Assembly (NCBI RefSeq): GCF_021646545.1 | Contig: NZ_JAKIRP010000008.1 | Location: 124,001 to 188,000 of the forward strand | Direction: 5' to 3' | DNA: 64,000 nucleotides | DNA from: Chitinophaga filiformis | GTDB taxonomy: Bacteria; Bacteroidota; Bacteroidia; Chitinophagales; Chitinophagaceae | Shown here: positions 26,994 to 35,513 of the stretch, piece by piece | Layout of the letters: the number at the start of each line of letters is the position of its first letter | How positions within the stretch are numbered: the stretch's first letter is position 1 | Position numbers and translations under genes: made by a program | The notes under the pieces: model-generated | The model's input: the letters and a program-made list of their open reading frames with translations, nothing else | Told to the model about the DNA's origin: nothing | Database searches by the model: none

Positions 26994-28826
26994 TTAGTTT
27001 GCTTTTATCGCTTTCCCTGTTCTGAAAGTATGCTTCCAGGCAGGATTGTATAAATGTGAACGGTTCTTTCTGGCGCCAATGGCTACACCTACAATCACCA
27101 GTGTGGTCAGCGTCAGTTTATGATCGCGTACGATCTGTGCCAGGTCTTTCAGCTGACCGGTATAGATCTCTTCGTCTTTCCAGCTTACCCGGTATAACAC
27201 CGCCACAGGCGTTTCCGGATCATAGTGCTCCAGCAGCTGCTCCTGTACCGACCTGGCGATGGTGGCACTCAGGAAAATGCACATGGTGGCCTTATGTTTG
27301 GCCATCTCATTCAGTTGCTCATGTTCGGGCAGCGGCGTTTTACCTGCGCCACGTGTAAGGATGATGGTCTGCACCACCTCCGGAATAGTGAACTCCGATT
27401 TGAGACTGGCGGCTGCTGCCTGGAAAGAAGAGATACCCGGCACAATGAAGTAGTCCATGTCTTTCTCGTCGAAGATGGTCATCTGTTCCTGTATTGCGCC
27501 GTAAATACTTGGGTCGCCCGATTGCAGCCTGACGATCAGATGTCCTTTTGCATAATGCTCTTCCATTAAGCTGATCTGCTCTTCCAGGGTCATACTGGCG
27601 GAGTTCCTCACCATCGCTTCCTTTTTTGCATAGTGCGTGATCTCTTCCGGGATGAGGCTACCGGCATATAAGATCAGATCGGCTTCTTCCACTAATTGCT
27701 TGCCTTTGAGGCTGATCAGCTCCGCATCTCCGGGTCCGGCGCCCACGATGGCAATCACTGCTTTCCTGGTAACCTGGCGGTCGGGGGCAATAGCGATCGT
27801 ATGTTTTTTACCTGAACTAACCGTGATCTTTTGTTTTTCCAGCAACAGCGCTTTATTACCAGAGAGCAACATGGCAGATGCTTCAGATACGCTATGCACG
27901 CCTAGTTTTGATAGTACGACTTCCGACGGATTAAGCACAACCTGTGTATTCAGTTCGTCTGCTGTGTAAGTAACAAAGGGAACCTGCAGTTTCTTCGCTA
28001 ATGCAATGAAGGCGGTTTCATCATGTTTTACATCAATGGAACCAATGGCCCTGACAGACTCGATCGCCAGTCCTTGTTGTGCTAACTGCTGATATACAGA
28101 ATTCTCCAGCAGGTCTGGTTCTATATCGCGGGAGCAGCCCATTCCTATATTCAATACCGGTGGATGGAAGTACAACACGGGTATTGTTACCGGATACTTT
28201 CTGTAAGTCACCGCTATCAGCAGGGCATACTTTGACAGATCTGCCTGATCAAGATCGTAGTAGACATCCACAAAGGCCGGCAGTGTCTTTTGAAGATGTA
28301 CCGTGCCCCTGTCTTTGATGTCGAGCAGTAGCGCTGTCGGTTGGTTATTGACGAATAAGGAAATAATACTGTTCATGTCCTGGCTGGCGGCTGGCTTCCA
28401 GCTAAACTGCTCTGCCAGTGTATCGAGCGACCAGATATCCTGCAGGTCACTGCTGGTAGTAATTACTGCCTGGGCGCCAATAGCGGCGGCCAGTTTGCGG
28501 GTGATGTCATTGCCGCCGCCGATATGCCCTGATACTACCGACTGTACAAACAGACCTCTGTCGTCCATATTGATAACGGCAGGATCTTGTTTTTTATCCT
28601 GTAAATAAGGGGCAATACTTCTCACGCAGATGCCCAGCGCCCCGATAAATATCAAGGTATCGAAGCTGTTGAAATTGGCTTCCAGGAAGGTGGCTATACT
28701 ATCTATATGTGTTGCCTGCTCATGATGACGGGTACTGACCAGCAGGGACTTTGGGAACTCCGTCCCGATCCTGTTGCCTAGTGCAACGCCACTGTCAGTG
28801 CTGGCTATAATGACTGTCTTACTCAT
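26994..28826 (-). CDS. CbiG - CobM fusion: cobalt-precorrin-5A hydrolase and precorrin-4 C11-methyltransferase
   Basis: A 610-residue two-enzyme fusion. Residues 1-330 are CbiG: N-terminal domain with FIGALGICVRSIAPYL and VSGHIGGGNDITRKLA, and C-terminal domain with NIGMGCSRDIEPD and the VRAIGSIDVKHDE segment. CbiG opens the ring delta-lactone and releases acetaldehyde in the anaerobic path. Residues about 355-610 are CobM/CbiF: SAM-binding IVGAGPGDAELISLKG, LYAGSLIPEE, VRLQSGDPSIYG, FIVPGISSFQAAAA and LPEHEQL. Fusing steps that act one after another is consistent with substrate channelling. Both halves keep their key motifs, so both are likely active. Confidence 0.93.
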   Translation of the reverse strand: MSKTVIIASTDSGVALGNRIGTEFPKSLLVSTRHHEQATHIDSIATFLEANFNSFDTLIFIGALGICVRSIAPYLQDKKQDPAVINMDDRGLFVQSVVSGHIGGGNDITRKLAAAIGAQAVITTSSDLQDIWSLDTLAEQFSWKPAASQDMNSIISLFVNNQPTALLLDIKDRGTVHLQKTLPAFVDVYYDLDQADLSKYALLIAVTYRKYPVTIPVLYFHPPVLNIGMGCSRDIEPDLLENSVYQQLAQQGLAIESVRAIGSIDVKHDETAFIALAKKLQVPFVTYTADELNTQVVLNPSEVVLSKLGVHSVSEASAMLLSGNKALLLEKQKITVSSGKKHTIAIAPDRQVTRKAVIAIVGAGPGDAELISLKGKQLVEEADLILYAGSLIPEEITHYAKKEAMVRNSASMTLEEQISLMEEHYAKGHLIVRLQSGDPSIYGAIQEQMTIFDEKDMDYFIVPGISSFQAAAASLKSEFTIPEVVQTIILTRGAGKTPLPEHEQLNEMAKHKATMCIFLSATIARSVQEQLLEHYDPETPVAVLYRVSWKDEEIYTGQLKDLAQIVRDHKLTLTTLVIVGVAIGARKNRSHLYNPAWKHTFRTGKAIKAN

Positions 28827-28827
28827 G

Positions 28828-30012
28828 TTATCTTTTTTCTGCCGTTAGTATGGTGATGGGATTGTGATCATCCACCCGTATCACCATCGGTTCAAATAAT
28901 CTGTAATCCAATGTTTGCGTAGTCTTAATAAACTGATCTTTGCTCTCTTCCTTTACCGCATTCAGCACTATTCTGCCGCGGGAGGGTAGGATGGTATCCA
29001 GTTTCCGCAGCAACGCTTCCAACCTGCCTCCATGTCCGCCGATAAACACAGCATCAGGAACAGGGTGCAGGTGAAGGTTTGTCTCAAAGAAATCGCCCAT
29101 TACCTTTGTAATACCCGGAGTAGAATGCCTGCGCATATTTCTGTCTAACAGCTCTTCGCATTCTGGCCTTTGTTCAAAGGCAACAATTCGCAGGTGTGGA
29201 TATGATCTTCTTGCTTCGATAGACACCGACCCGGTACAGAAGCCTATGTCCCAGAGTACATGACCTTCTGCAAGGTCAAGACAGGAAAGACTTGTGAGGC
29301 GGACTGGCATTTTAGTGATCATATTCGGCCGGTTCTCCAGTCCATCAAAAAGATGATCTGCAATGCCGTGAGAGAATGCCTGTCTGGATGTTCTTATTAA
29401 TATCACACAGTTCAGCGGATGGGCGGTATGGTTGACAGCCCCATTCAATTCGAAGACGGTAGAACGGTGATGAAGACCGCCGAGATCTTCACCCACTATC
29501 ATCCTGTAATTGGTGAAATTGTATGCCAGCATACGTTGTGCGATGGCTGCCGGTGTTTTCTGCTGGTCTGTCAGCACGCCGAGTATCGGCGCCTGTGTGA
29601 TCAGTGCATTATCCAACTCATCCCAGGCCCGGCCGTGCACGGATACATTCACCAGACTGGCGTAAGAGAGATTGTTTGCATGACAAAGCAGCTGTATGCT
29701 GTTGAAATAAGGATACACCTTCATCTCAGCTGTCGGGTCAAACTTTTGTATAGTACCAGCAAATCCGTAGAACAGCGGATCGCCTGAAGCAAATACCACT
29801 ACCGGTCCCTTGTGATCGCGGAATTGTTCAAAGAGAACAGGCATATTGCCTTGTATATCGATCCATTGGTGATGTGCGGGAAGGTATTTTTTCACCAGTT
29901 CATAATGCCGCTTACCACCGGAGAACACGCTGTGCGATGGTAACAATTGCCTGACGGCATCCGGCAGGATGTAGTCAGGTTCATTTGATATGCCGATCAC
30001 AATATATTCCAC
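28828..30012 (-). CDS. cobL: Bifunctional precorrin-6Y C5,15-methyltransferase (CbiE-CbiT type)
   Basis: A 394-residue CobL with both domains. The N-terminal CbiE part (1-200) has FSGGKRHYELV, VVFASGDPLFYGFAG and VSVHGRAWDEL. The C-terminal CbiT part (about 220-394) has the SAM-binding WDIGFCTGSVSIEA loop and AVFIGGHGGRLEALL. The enzyme methylates C-5 and C-15 and decarboxylates the C-12 acetate. One base separates it from the CbiG-CobM gene and 3 bases from the CobJ-CobH gene. The second Gly of the usual GAGTG loop is replaced, giving GFCTG, which is tolerated in CbiT relatives. Confidence 0.95.
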   Translation of the reverse strand: MEYIVIGISNEPDYILPDAVRQLLPSHSVFSGGKRHYELVKKYLPAHHQWIDIQGNMPVLFEQFRDHKGPVVVFASGDPLFYGFAGTIQKFDPTAEMKVYPYFNSIQLLCHANNLSYASLVNVSVHGRAWDELDNALITQAPILGVLTDQQKTPAAIAQRMLAYNFTNYRMIVGEDLGGLHHRSTVFELNGAVNHTAHPLNCVILIRTSRQAFSHGIADHLFDGLENRPNMITKMPVRLTSLSCLDLAEGHVLWDIGFCTGSVSIEARRSYPHLRIVAFEQRPECEELLDRNMRRHSTPGITKVMGDFFETNLHLHPVPDAVFIGGHGGRLEALLRKLDTILPSRGRIVLNAVKEESKDQFIKTTQTLDYRLFEPMVIRVDDHNPITILTAEKR

Positions 30013-30015
30013 TAC

Positions 30016-31371
30016 TTATTTATCATTGATGGTGAAAGCTGCATTGATAATACTGGCCGCCACATTGCTACCACCCTTACGTCCTTGTATGATAACATAA
30101 GGCACGTTTTTTATGGCCTGTAATTTCAGTTTAGACTCTATGACATTCACAAAGCCGACAGGCGCTCCCACAATACCTGCAGGCCTGAACCTGTTGTCCT
30201 GCAGCTGGTCGCAGAGTTCAAACAGGGCGGTAGGGGCGTTCCCCACTACAAACAGGGCTTCCGGATGTTTCTCTATCGCGATGCGCATGCCTGCCTGACT
30301 ACGGGTCAGTCCTTCTTTTTCTGCCAATGGCAGTACTGCCTCATCATTCAGATAACAGTATACGCTGGCATTATATTTCTGCAGAAATTCTTTTGTAATA
30401 CCAGATTGCACCATAGTCACATCAGTGACGATGGTACCGCCTTTCTTCAGGTAGTTGTGCCATTGTGCAATGGCGTTGCCGTTAGAAAGATAGAGGTCTT
30501 CATATTCAAAGTCGGCCGTAGTATGGATACAGCGCATAATAGCCCACTTGTCAGCATCGCTCACGTCCACCCGTTTTAGCTGGGAAGCTATCTGCCGGAA
30601 GCTTTCATCCTGTATCTCCTGGCCGCTCTGTGGTTTTCTGGCCATATATCCGCGTGGCGTAACGAGGAAGTTTTTGAACTGGTAGGTTTGTGAGTTGCCG
30701 ATCATCACGAGGGAGAACATGTCTACATCTTCGATGCGAAGGTCTGCCAGTGTGGTAATGGTAATCTCCTCCTCTGGTCTTGTTACCTGCCGGATGATGG
30801 CGACTGGGGTACCTGGTTCCCGGTGTAGCAGGAATAGTTCTTTAAAGCGGGCCAGTTGCCAGAAGCGTTTTTTGCTCCGCGGATTATAAAGCGACGTGAC
30901 AAAGTCGCTCGTAGCTGCTGCCAGTATCCTCTTTTCGATAAGCGGCCAGGGCGTCATCAGGTCGGAGAGGGAGATGCAGCAGAAGTCATGTCCCAGCGGA
31001 GCACCCAGTTTGCCCGCAGCGGCAATGAATGCACTGATGCCCGGAATGGTCTGCAATTCAATCTCTTTGTCGCTGCGTGTGCTGGCATACTCATAAACAA
31101 GGGAGGCCATCGCGTAGATACCGGCATCACCTGAGCTGATCACCACCACATGTTTACCGGCTTCACAGCGGTCCACCGCCAGCACGGCACGGGCTTCTTC
31201 CTCCGTCAGGTCTTTCCCGATGCATTCACACTCCGGTTTTAAGAGGTGTGCGGCGAACTGGAAGTAATAACTGTACCCGATCACAATATCAGCAGTCGCC
31301 AATACCTGCTGGGCTACGGGTAGTATATAATCTTTACCGCCGGGTCCTATGCCAACTACGCTTAGCTTCAT
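30016..31371 (-). CDS. CobJ - CobH fusion: precorrin-3B C17-methyltransferase and precorrin-8X methylmutase
   Basis: A 451-residue fusion. Residues 1-240 are CobJ/CbiH: VVGIGPGGKDYILPVA, VVISSGDAGIYAMASL, IPGISAFIAAAGKLGAPLGHDF and FVTSLYNPRSKKR. Residues about 255-451 are CobH/CbiC: IMRCIHTTADFEYEDL with the catalytic His, GGTIVTDVTMVQSGI, VGNAPTALFEL and GAPVGFVNVIESK. CobJ contracts the ring with C-17 methylation; CobH moves the methyl group from C-11 to C-12. The two steps are not adjacent in the pathway, so the fusion probably serves coordinated expression. The start overlaps the end of cobI by 4 bases. Confidence 0.94.
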   Translation of the reverse strand: MKLSVVGIGPGGKDYILPVAQQVLATADIVIGYSYYFQFAAHLLKPECECIGKDLTEEEARAVLAVDRCEAGKHVVVISSGDAGIYAMASLVYEYASTRSDKEIELQTIPGISAFIAAAGKLGAPLGHDFCCISLSDLMTPWPLIEKRILAAATSDFVTSLYNPRSKKRFWQLARFKELFLLHREPGTPVAIIRQVTRPEEEITITTLADLRIEDVDMFSLVMIGNSQTYQFKNFLVTPRGYMARKPQSGQEIQDESFRQIASQLKRVDVSDADKWAIMRCIHTTADFEYEDLYLSNGNAIAQWHNYLKKGGTIVTDVTMVQSGITKEFLQKYNASVYCYLNDEAVLPLAEKEGLTRSQAGMRIAIEKHPEALFVVGNAPTALFELCDQLQDNRFRPAGIVGAPVGFVNVIESKLKLQAIKNVPYVIIQGRKGGSNVAASIINAAFTINDK

Positions 31372-32075
31372 ATCCTTTTTAAAATGAGTAAAGAAAAATA
31401 GGGGATCTCCCTTTCTTCCAAATCGTTTATATCTGTTGTAATGTATTGCTGTGCTGTTCCCAATCGTTCACAATACACCATGTGCAGGCTTGTGTGCTGG
31501 ATAAGCATACGGATCTCGTGCAGCACGCTACGTACTTTGATCAGCACTACCGTTTCAAACTCTTCCAGGTAGCGGGAGAGGGTATCGCGGTCTTTCATCC
31601 TCGGGAGGATAGCGATCTTCTCATTGAGAATAGCCAGGGAGGACTGATGTTCGGCGGCGCCCAGTATAAAGGAAGGCACGCCGGCAATGATCTCCAGGTC
31701 CAGTTGGTGTGCATGGATGTGTTTCAGGAGATAAGCAAATGTGCTGTAGAAGGAAATATCTCCTTCACTGACAAAGGCGACCCTGAGACCGTTATGATAG
31801 TCTGCCAGCAGTTGCTGAAATGTAGCAGCGTAGGTTTGTTCGGCCGACTCGCGGTTGTCAGACATATGCAAGAACATGCCCTGCAGTTTGCTTTCTTCCA
31901 GCTGATAGTGTTGCAGTATCTGTAACGAATAACTGGAACTTGTCCCATCAGGCAACAGCGACCCCGGATAATAGATCTTATCCGCCTGTTGCAGTATCTG
32001 CAGACCCTTTACAGTGATCAGCAGCGGATCGCCGGGCCCTAATGAAACGCCATATATCTTTCCTTGTTTATGCAT
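31368..32075 (-). CDS. cobI: Precorrin-2 / cobalt-factor II C20-methyltransferase
   Basis: A 235-residue SAM-dependent uroporphyrin-III C-methyltransferase-fold enzyme. It has KIYGVSLGPGDPLLITVKGLQ, IYYPGSLLPDG, VAFVSEGDISFYSTFAYL and EIIAGVPSFILGAA, the set of motifs of CobI/CbiL. It adds the methyl group at C-20. Because CbiX lies directly upstream (3 bases away), cobalt-factor II is the likely substrate, which would make CbiL the more accurate name. Confidence 0.93.
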   Translation of the reverse strand: MHKQGKIYGVSLGPGDPLLITVKGLQILQQADKIYYPGSLLPDGTSSSYSLQILQHYQLEESKLQGMFLHMSDNRESAEQTYAATFQQLLADYHNGLRVAFVSEGDISFYSTFAYLLKHIHAHQLDLEIIAGVPSFILGAAEHQSSLAILNEKIAILPRMKDRDTLSRYLEEFETVVLIKVRSVLHEIRMLIQHTSLHMVYCERLGTAQQYITTDINDLEEREIPYFSLLILKRI

Positions 32076-32078
32076 GTA

Positions 32079-33008
32079 TCAGATGCCGAGGATCTTTTTT
32101 ACTTTCTTAAACACTGTTTTTTTATCTCCGATCTTATCCTCTTCTTCGAAGAGGATGCCCTTCACGGCCAGGTGGTGGCCCACTTGCGGACTGCCAACTT
32201 CTTCCTCACAGCCAATGATCTGTGTACGGTATTTACACAGCTGGCAGTTCATATTGGGATGGCCTTCCTCCACTTCACGGATGCGCTCATCAATGGTTTG
32301 CAGCAGCAGTTCGTCACATCCGAAGGCAGCAGTGGCGATGATCTCTTTATGAGACACTGCCCTGAATTCATCCAGTTGCGTATAGATCTTTTTGAGTAAC
32401 ACGCCGGTGAAGAGAAACACCGGCAATGCCACAATTCTTTTATATGGCAGATGGTCGATGACAGGTAACAGGTCTTTCAACAGTGGTTGCGTTACGCCGA
32501 TGAAGGCGGTGGTAGCGAAACCAAAGCTTAGTCCTTCTCCCAGCATGCGGGTAAGCTTCGCTACATCAGAATTAGCATCGGGATCCGAAGTGCCCCGGCC
32601 TACCAGCAGCAGACAGGCGTCTTTCCTGTCGAGTGCTGGCGCTGTGGCTTCCGCTTGTTGTATGAGTTGCTTTGCCAGCTGCAGCATGGGCGGCGTGATA
32701 CCGATATGTCTGCCCAGCCGGATTTTCAGGTCTTTATACTGGCTTTGCAGTGTATTCATTTCGTAGGGCATATCATTCTTGGCATGGCCACCGGCAAAGA
32801 GGATCGCAGGTACCGCAATGATCTCTCTTACACCCGCCAGGTACATACGCTCTACAGCGGCTGCGTATACCGGGTGGGCGAATTCCAGGAAGCCATAATC
32901 CACCATCCTGTTTGGATAGCGTCTTTGCATTGCTGCCACCAAAGCCTTAAAGCCTTCAACCCCTTCAGGGTCGCGGCTACCATGACCACATATTAATATC
33001 CCTTTCAT
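32079..33008 (-). CDS. cbiX: Sirohydrochlorin cobaltochelatase, CbiX type
   Basis: A 309-residue class-II chelatase of the long, duplicated CbiX form. The first half has CGHGSRDPEG with the metal-binding His and VPAILFAGGHAKNDMP with the second His; the second half repeats the fold (LLLVGRGTSDPDANSD, RIVALPVFLFTGVL) with weaker motifs. The C-terminus adds a cysteine motif CQLCKYRTQIIGCEEE (about residues 252-267), matching the C-terminal metal- or Fe-S-binding extension of some CbiX proteins. CbiX inserts Co2+ early, into sirohydrochlorin, so this cluster has a chelatase for both early and late insertion. Confidence 0.9.
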   Translation of the reverse strand: MKGILICGHGSRDPEGVEGFKALVAAMQRRYPNRMVDYGFLEFAHPVYAAAVERMYLAGVREIIAVPAILFAGGHAKNDMPYEMNTLQSQYKDLKIRLGRHIGITPPMLQLAKQLIQQAEATAPALDRKDACLLLVGRGTSDPDANSDVAKLTRMLGEGLSFGFATTAFIGVTQPLLKDLLPVIDHLPYKRIVALPVFLFTGVLLKKIYTQLDEFRAVSHKEIIATAAFGCDELLLQTIDERIREVEEGHPNMNCQLCKYRTQIIGCEEEVGSPQVGHHLAVKGILFEEEDKIGDKKTVFKKVKKILGI

Positions 33009-33017
33009 GATATGACT

Positions 33018-33857
33018 TTATAATAGTCCGAGCGGATCCGGATATTTGAATGAATAGTTCAGCCGTTGTTTGATCTTCTCAGAATTAATGATCTTAAAAT
33101 GCGGATCTGTCGTCAGGGCAAAAGTGGGCGGTTCCAAACCTGCTTTTGCTGCGGCCAGTGTATAGAAATCCCTCCGTGTCGGATGCTCATCTGCACAGGC
33201 GTTGAAGATCTCTCCCCATGCCTGTTGCTGTATGATCCCGGTGATGAGTGCAATACAATCGTCCTGGTGGATGACATTGATAGGTGCATCGCCATTCTCT
33301 ACATTCTTTTTACCGGCCAGGAATCGTCCTGGCAGACGGTCATAGCCTACCAGTCCCGCAAATCTGACAACGGTAGTGATCAGGTGTGGGTTTGTCCGGA
33401 ACATCTTCTCCACTGCCACTAATGCCTTGCCGCTGTCTTTTGAAGGCGGCGTGTTTTCCAGTTCCGTGACTTCCTGGTTGAGATCAGGGTACACAGAAGT
33501 GGAGCTGATAAAGAGGATATGCTTTGCAGGGCTTTTGAGCACCTGTTCGAGCAACAGTTTCATCTGCGCCTGATGATAGAACAGGATATCTTCCCGGCGG
33601 GAAGGAGGAATGTTGATAATGAGAATCTCACTTTCCAGGAATCCTGCCAGGTCATTACTGGTAATACTTGTATCAGTGATCTCCACCTGGTAGGGCGTGA
33701 TCCCTTTTTTCGTCAGCTCTTCAAACCTGTCCTGCTGGGTAACGGAACCTTTAACGGTGTATCCTTCCTGTACCAGGTGTGCTGCCAGGGGCAGTCCCAG
33801 CCAGCCACAACCAAGAATGCTGATCGTATTTTCCAGTGTTTGTTTCTTCATAGTCAA
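33018..33857 (-). CDS. NAD(P)-dependent SDR/epimerase-like protein
   Basis: A 279-residue Rossmann-fold protein of the extended SDR type (YeeZ-like): ILGCGWLGLPLAAHLV is the dinucleotide loop, ILFISSTSVYPDL holds the Ser and Tyr of the active region, VVRFAGLVGYDR and INVIHQDDCIALI follow. The catalytic YxxxK is not obvious, so enzymatic activity is uncertain. Its role in the cobalamin run is unknown; genes of this type occur in Bacteroidota cobalamin clusters, but no step has been assigned to them to my knowledge. It lies 9 bases from cbiX and 6 from the NiCoT gene. Confidence 0.75.
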   Translation of the reverse strand: MTMKKQTLENTISILGCGWLGLPLAAHLVQEGYTVKGSVTQQDRFEELTKKGITPYQVEITDTSITSNDLAGFLESEILIINIPPSRREDILFYHQAQMKLLLEQVLKSPAKHILFISSTSVYPDLNQEVTELENTPPSKDSGKALVAVEKMFRTNPHLITTVVRFAGLVGYDRLPGRFLAGKKNVENGDAPINVIHQDDCIALITGIIQQQAWGEIFNACADEHPTRRDFYTLAAAKAGLEPPTFALTTDPHFKIINSEKIKQRLNYSFKYPDPLGLL

Positions 33858-33863
33858 TTGTCC

Positions 33864-34691
33864 TTATCGAGGGTCAGTGTTTTCAAATACCGCTTCGCTT
33901 TTGGCGTACCTGTGTCGCAGGTACAGCTCTGCGTATAACGATATAATGATACTGATAAAAACCAGACCGACAATATTATTCTGGAAATCATCGAGTTCCA
34001 GCGCCGGCTGCATGGCGCTTGCAATTTTATAGAGCGGAATGGCAAAACACATGATAGTGATCAGCACATTCAATTTAAAACGATGACGCCGGATCTTTTT
34101 CTGATCGAATGTTTTCAGCAGCTTGCTCAGCAGGAGGGAGTCACAGGTACCTGTGACGATCAGTCCTAATGAAAATACCACGCCGCCCAGTATGGCATAT
34201 ACCCATTGATTGGAGACGGAAACCGCATACCCGAAGGCGGCGATCTGGGAAGAGGTATCAAAGATGAAACCGAAGATGATGCCTGTCAGGATCACTGTGA
34301 AGGGATTTAGACTATTGCTGAACGATTTTGGCAACAGCTTTTTCCTGAACCCGCTCAGTTGTCCGCTCTCTTTACGGGTGAGGGAGATCAGGTTCGAGAT
34401 GCCCATAAAGAGCAGCATCACAGAAGAGAGCCATTCCACGACGATATCCAGCATGGCCGGCATTTCAAAATTATTCTTCAGGATACAAAGGAACAGCGCT
34501 ATAGCGGTGACCATGATACCGTGTCCGAAGGTGAACAAGGTACCTACCCAGCGGGTCCAGATACTTTTGTTCAGGTGCAGGCGGTACGTATAACCGTCGA
34601 TGACAGTAATATGATCAGGGTCCAGTCCATGTCGTAAGCCTAATACCGACAGGACAATGAACCCGGTGAGGTCCTGTTGTAGAAAGTCCAT
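33864..34691 (-). CDS. NiCoT-family nickel/cobalt permease
   Basis: A 275-residue inner-membrane protein with about seven to eight helices. Helix II carries RHGLDPDHITVID, the H-x4-D-H signature of HoxN/NixA-type NiCoT permeases; LFTFGHGIMVT and GFIFDTSSQIAAFG are the further conserved family blocks. It should import Co2+ for corrin synthesis, as its place near the riboswitch indicates. Start and stop overlap by one base (TAATG) with the upstream ferredoxin-like gene. Confidence 0.9.
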   Translation of the reverse strand: MDFLQQDLTGFIVLSVLGLRHGLDPDHITVIDGYTYRLHLNKSIWTRWVGTLFTFGHGIMVTAIALFLCILKNNFEMPAMLDIVVEWLSSVMLLFMGISNLISLTRKESGQLSGFRKKLLPKSFSNSLNPFTVILTGIIFGFIFDTSSQIAAFGYAVSVSNQWVYAILGGVVFSLGLIVTGTCDSLLLSKLLKTFDQKKIRRHRFKLNVLITIMCFAIPLYKIASAMQPALELDDFQNNIVGLVFISIIISLYAELYLRHRYAKSEAVFENTDPR

Positions 34692-35050
34692 TATTCGTTC
34701 GGTTGTCCGCTAAGAATGAGTGGTTTGGAATCTATCAGTTCAGTTGCAGGAAAATGTACATGTTCTTCCAGGAGAACATTCTGCATGAGGTGCTGTGTAA
34801 CGATGTCGCGGGTGGTGTCCGGCGTAACGCCTTTATACCAGAGTCCTTCGGGATGCATGAAGATCATTGGTCCCCAGGTGCACTGCCCCAGGCATTTGGT
34901 ACGTACGGTGTGAATTTCGTCGTTGAGGTCGTTCTCGGTAAGATGTGCTCTTAACTGGTTGGTGTTTTCGTCGGCGCCGCTTTTGCTGCAGGTGCCGCCA
35001 TTGCAAATGAAAAGGATCTTCTGAACTTTAGTCAGGTCTTTGATCGCCAT
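34691..35050 (-). CDS. Thioredoxin-like [2Fe-2S] ferredoxin
   Basis: A 119-residue protein with CNGGTCSKSG (Cys at about residues 16 and 21) and, about 35 residues on, CLGQCTWGP (Cys at about 54 and 58). This four-Cys pattern is that of thioredoxin-fold [2Fe-2S] ferredoxins. It is the first gene after the cobalamin riboswitch. Similar ferredoxins such as CbiW occur in Bacillus cobalamin operons and are thought to supply electrons, possibly for cobalt or ring reduction; that role is inferred. The downstream NiCoT gene overlaps its stop codon. Confidence 0.85.
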   Translation of the reverse strand: MAIKDLTKVQKILFICNGGTCSKSGADENTNQLRAHLTENDLNDEIHTVRTKCLGQCTWGPMIFMHPEGLWYKGVTPDTTRDIVTQHLMQNVLLEEHVHFPATELIDSKPLILSGQPNE

Positions 35051-35201
35051 ACTGTTGCCTACATTTAATTTAATACATTAATTACCCGTTAATGATTAAA
35101 CAAAGCTTCAGGGGGGAAATAGCGAGGTGGGGCAATGCGTATCACATGACATGACGCTTGCTTTTCCTGTGCTTTCTTCCCGAAGCGTTGGATAAACATG
35201 G

Positions 35202-35380
35202 TTGTTGGCAGGTCTTCTGACTTGTTCCACTCTTAACGCCTTCCCGTCCTTGTTTGGACTTAGACAGTGGCATAGGTTAAGAGCCGGTTTGGAACTTACA
35301 GCAGCGGGAACTGTTTTGGAATCACACCAAATTCCCTTTTAATTTCAGCCGGTATTAGCGGTTGAAAACCAAAAACTGGC
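35202..35380 (-). promoter_or_regulatory. Cobalamin riboswitch
   Basis: Read on the minus strand, this leader begins with a GCCAGTTTTTGG stem, continues through the GCTGCTGTAAG-type core around 35297-35310, carries the B12-box element GCCACTGTCT at about 35262-35271, and ends with the conserved AAGTCAGAAGACCTGCCAAC near 35203-35222. These are the hallmarks of AdoCbl-type riboswitches. It lies 150 bases upstream of the ferredoxin gene and should reduce expression of the whole run when cobalamin is plentiful. A weak -7-like TACCTTCA lies just upstream at 35383-35390. Confidence 0.95.
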
Positions 35381-35513
35381 GTGAAGGTAGGGAATTATTT
35401 GTTGTTTTCCACGAATTGTGATGATATGACGGTGAGGGAGGATGTTATTTGGGTCGGAAACCACTTCGGGGAAGGAGTGACCAAGCGCAGATACCCTGGA
35501 TGCAAAAACATAT

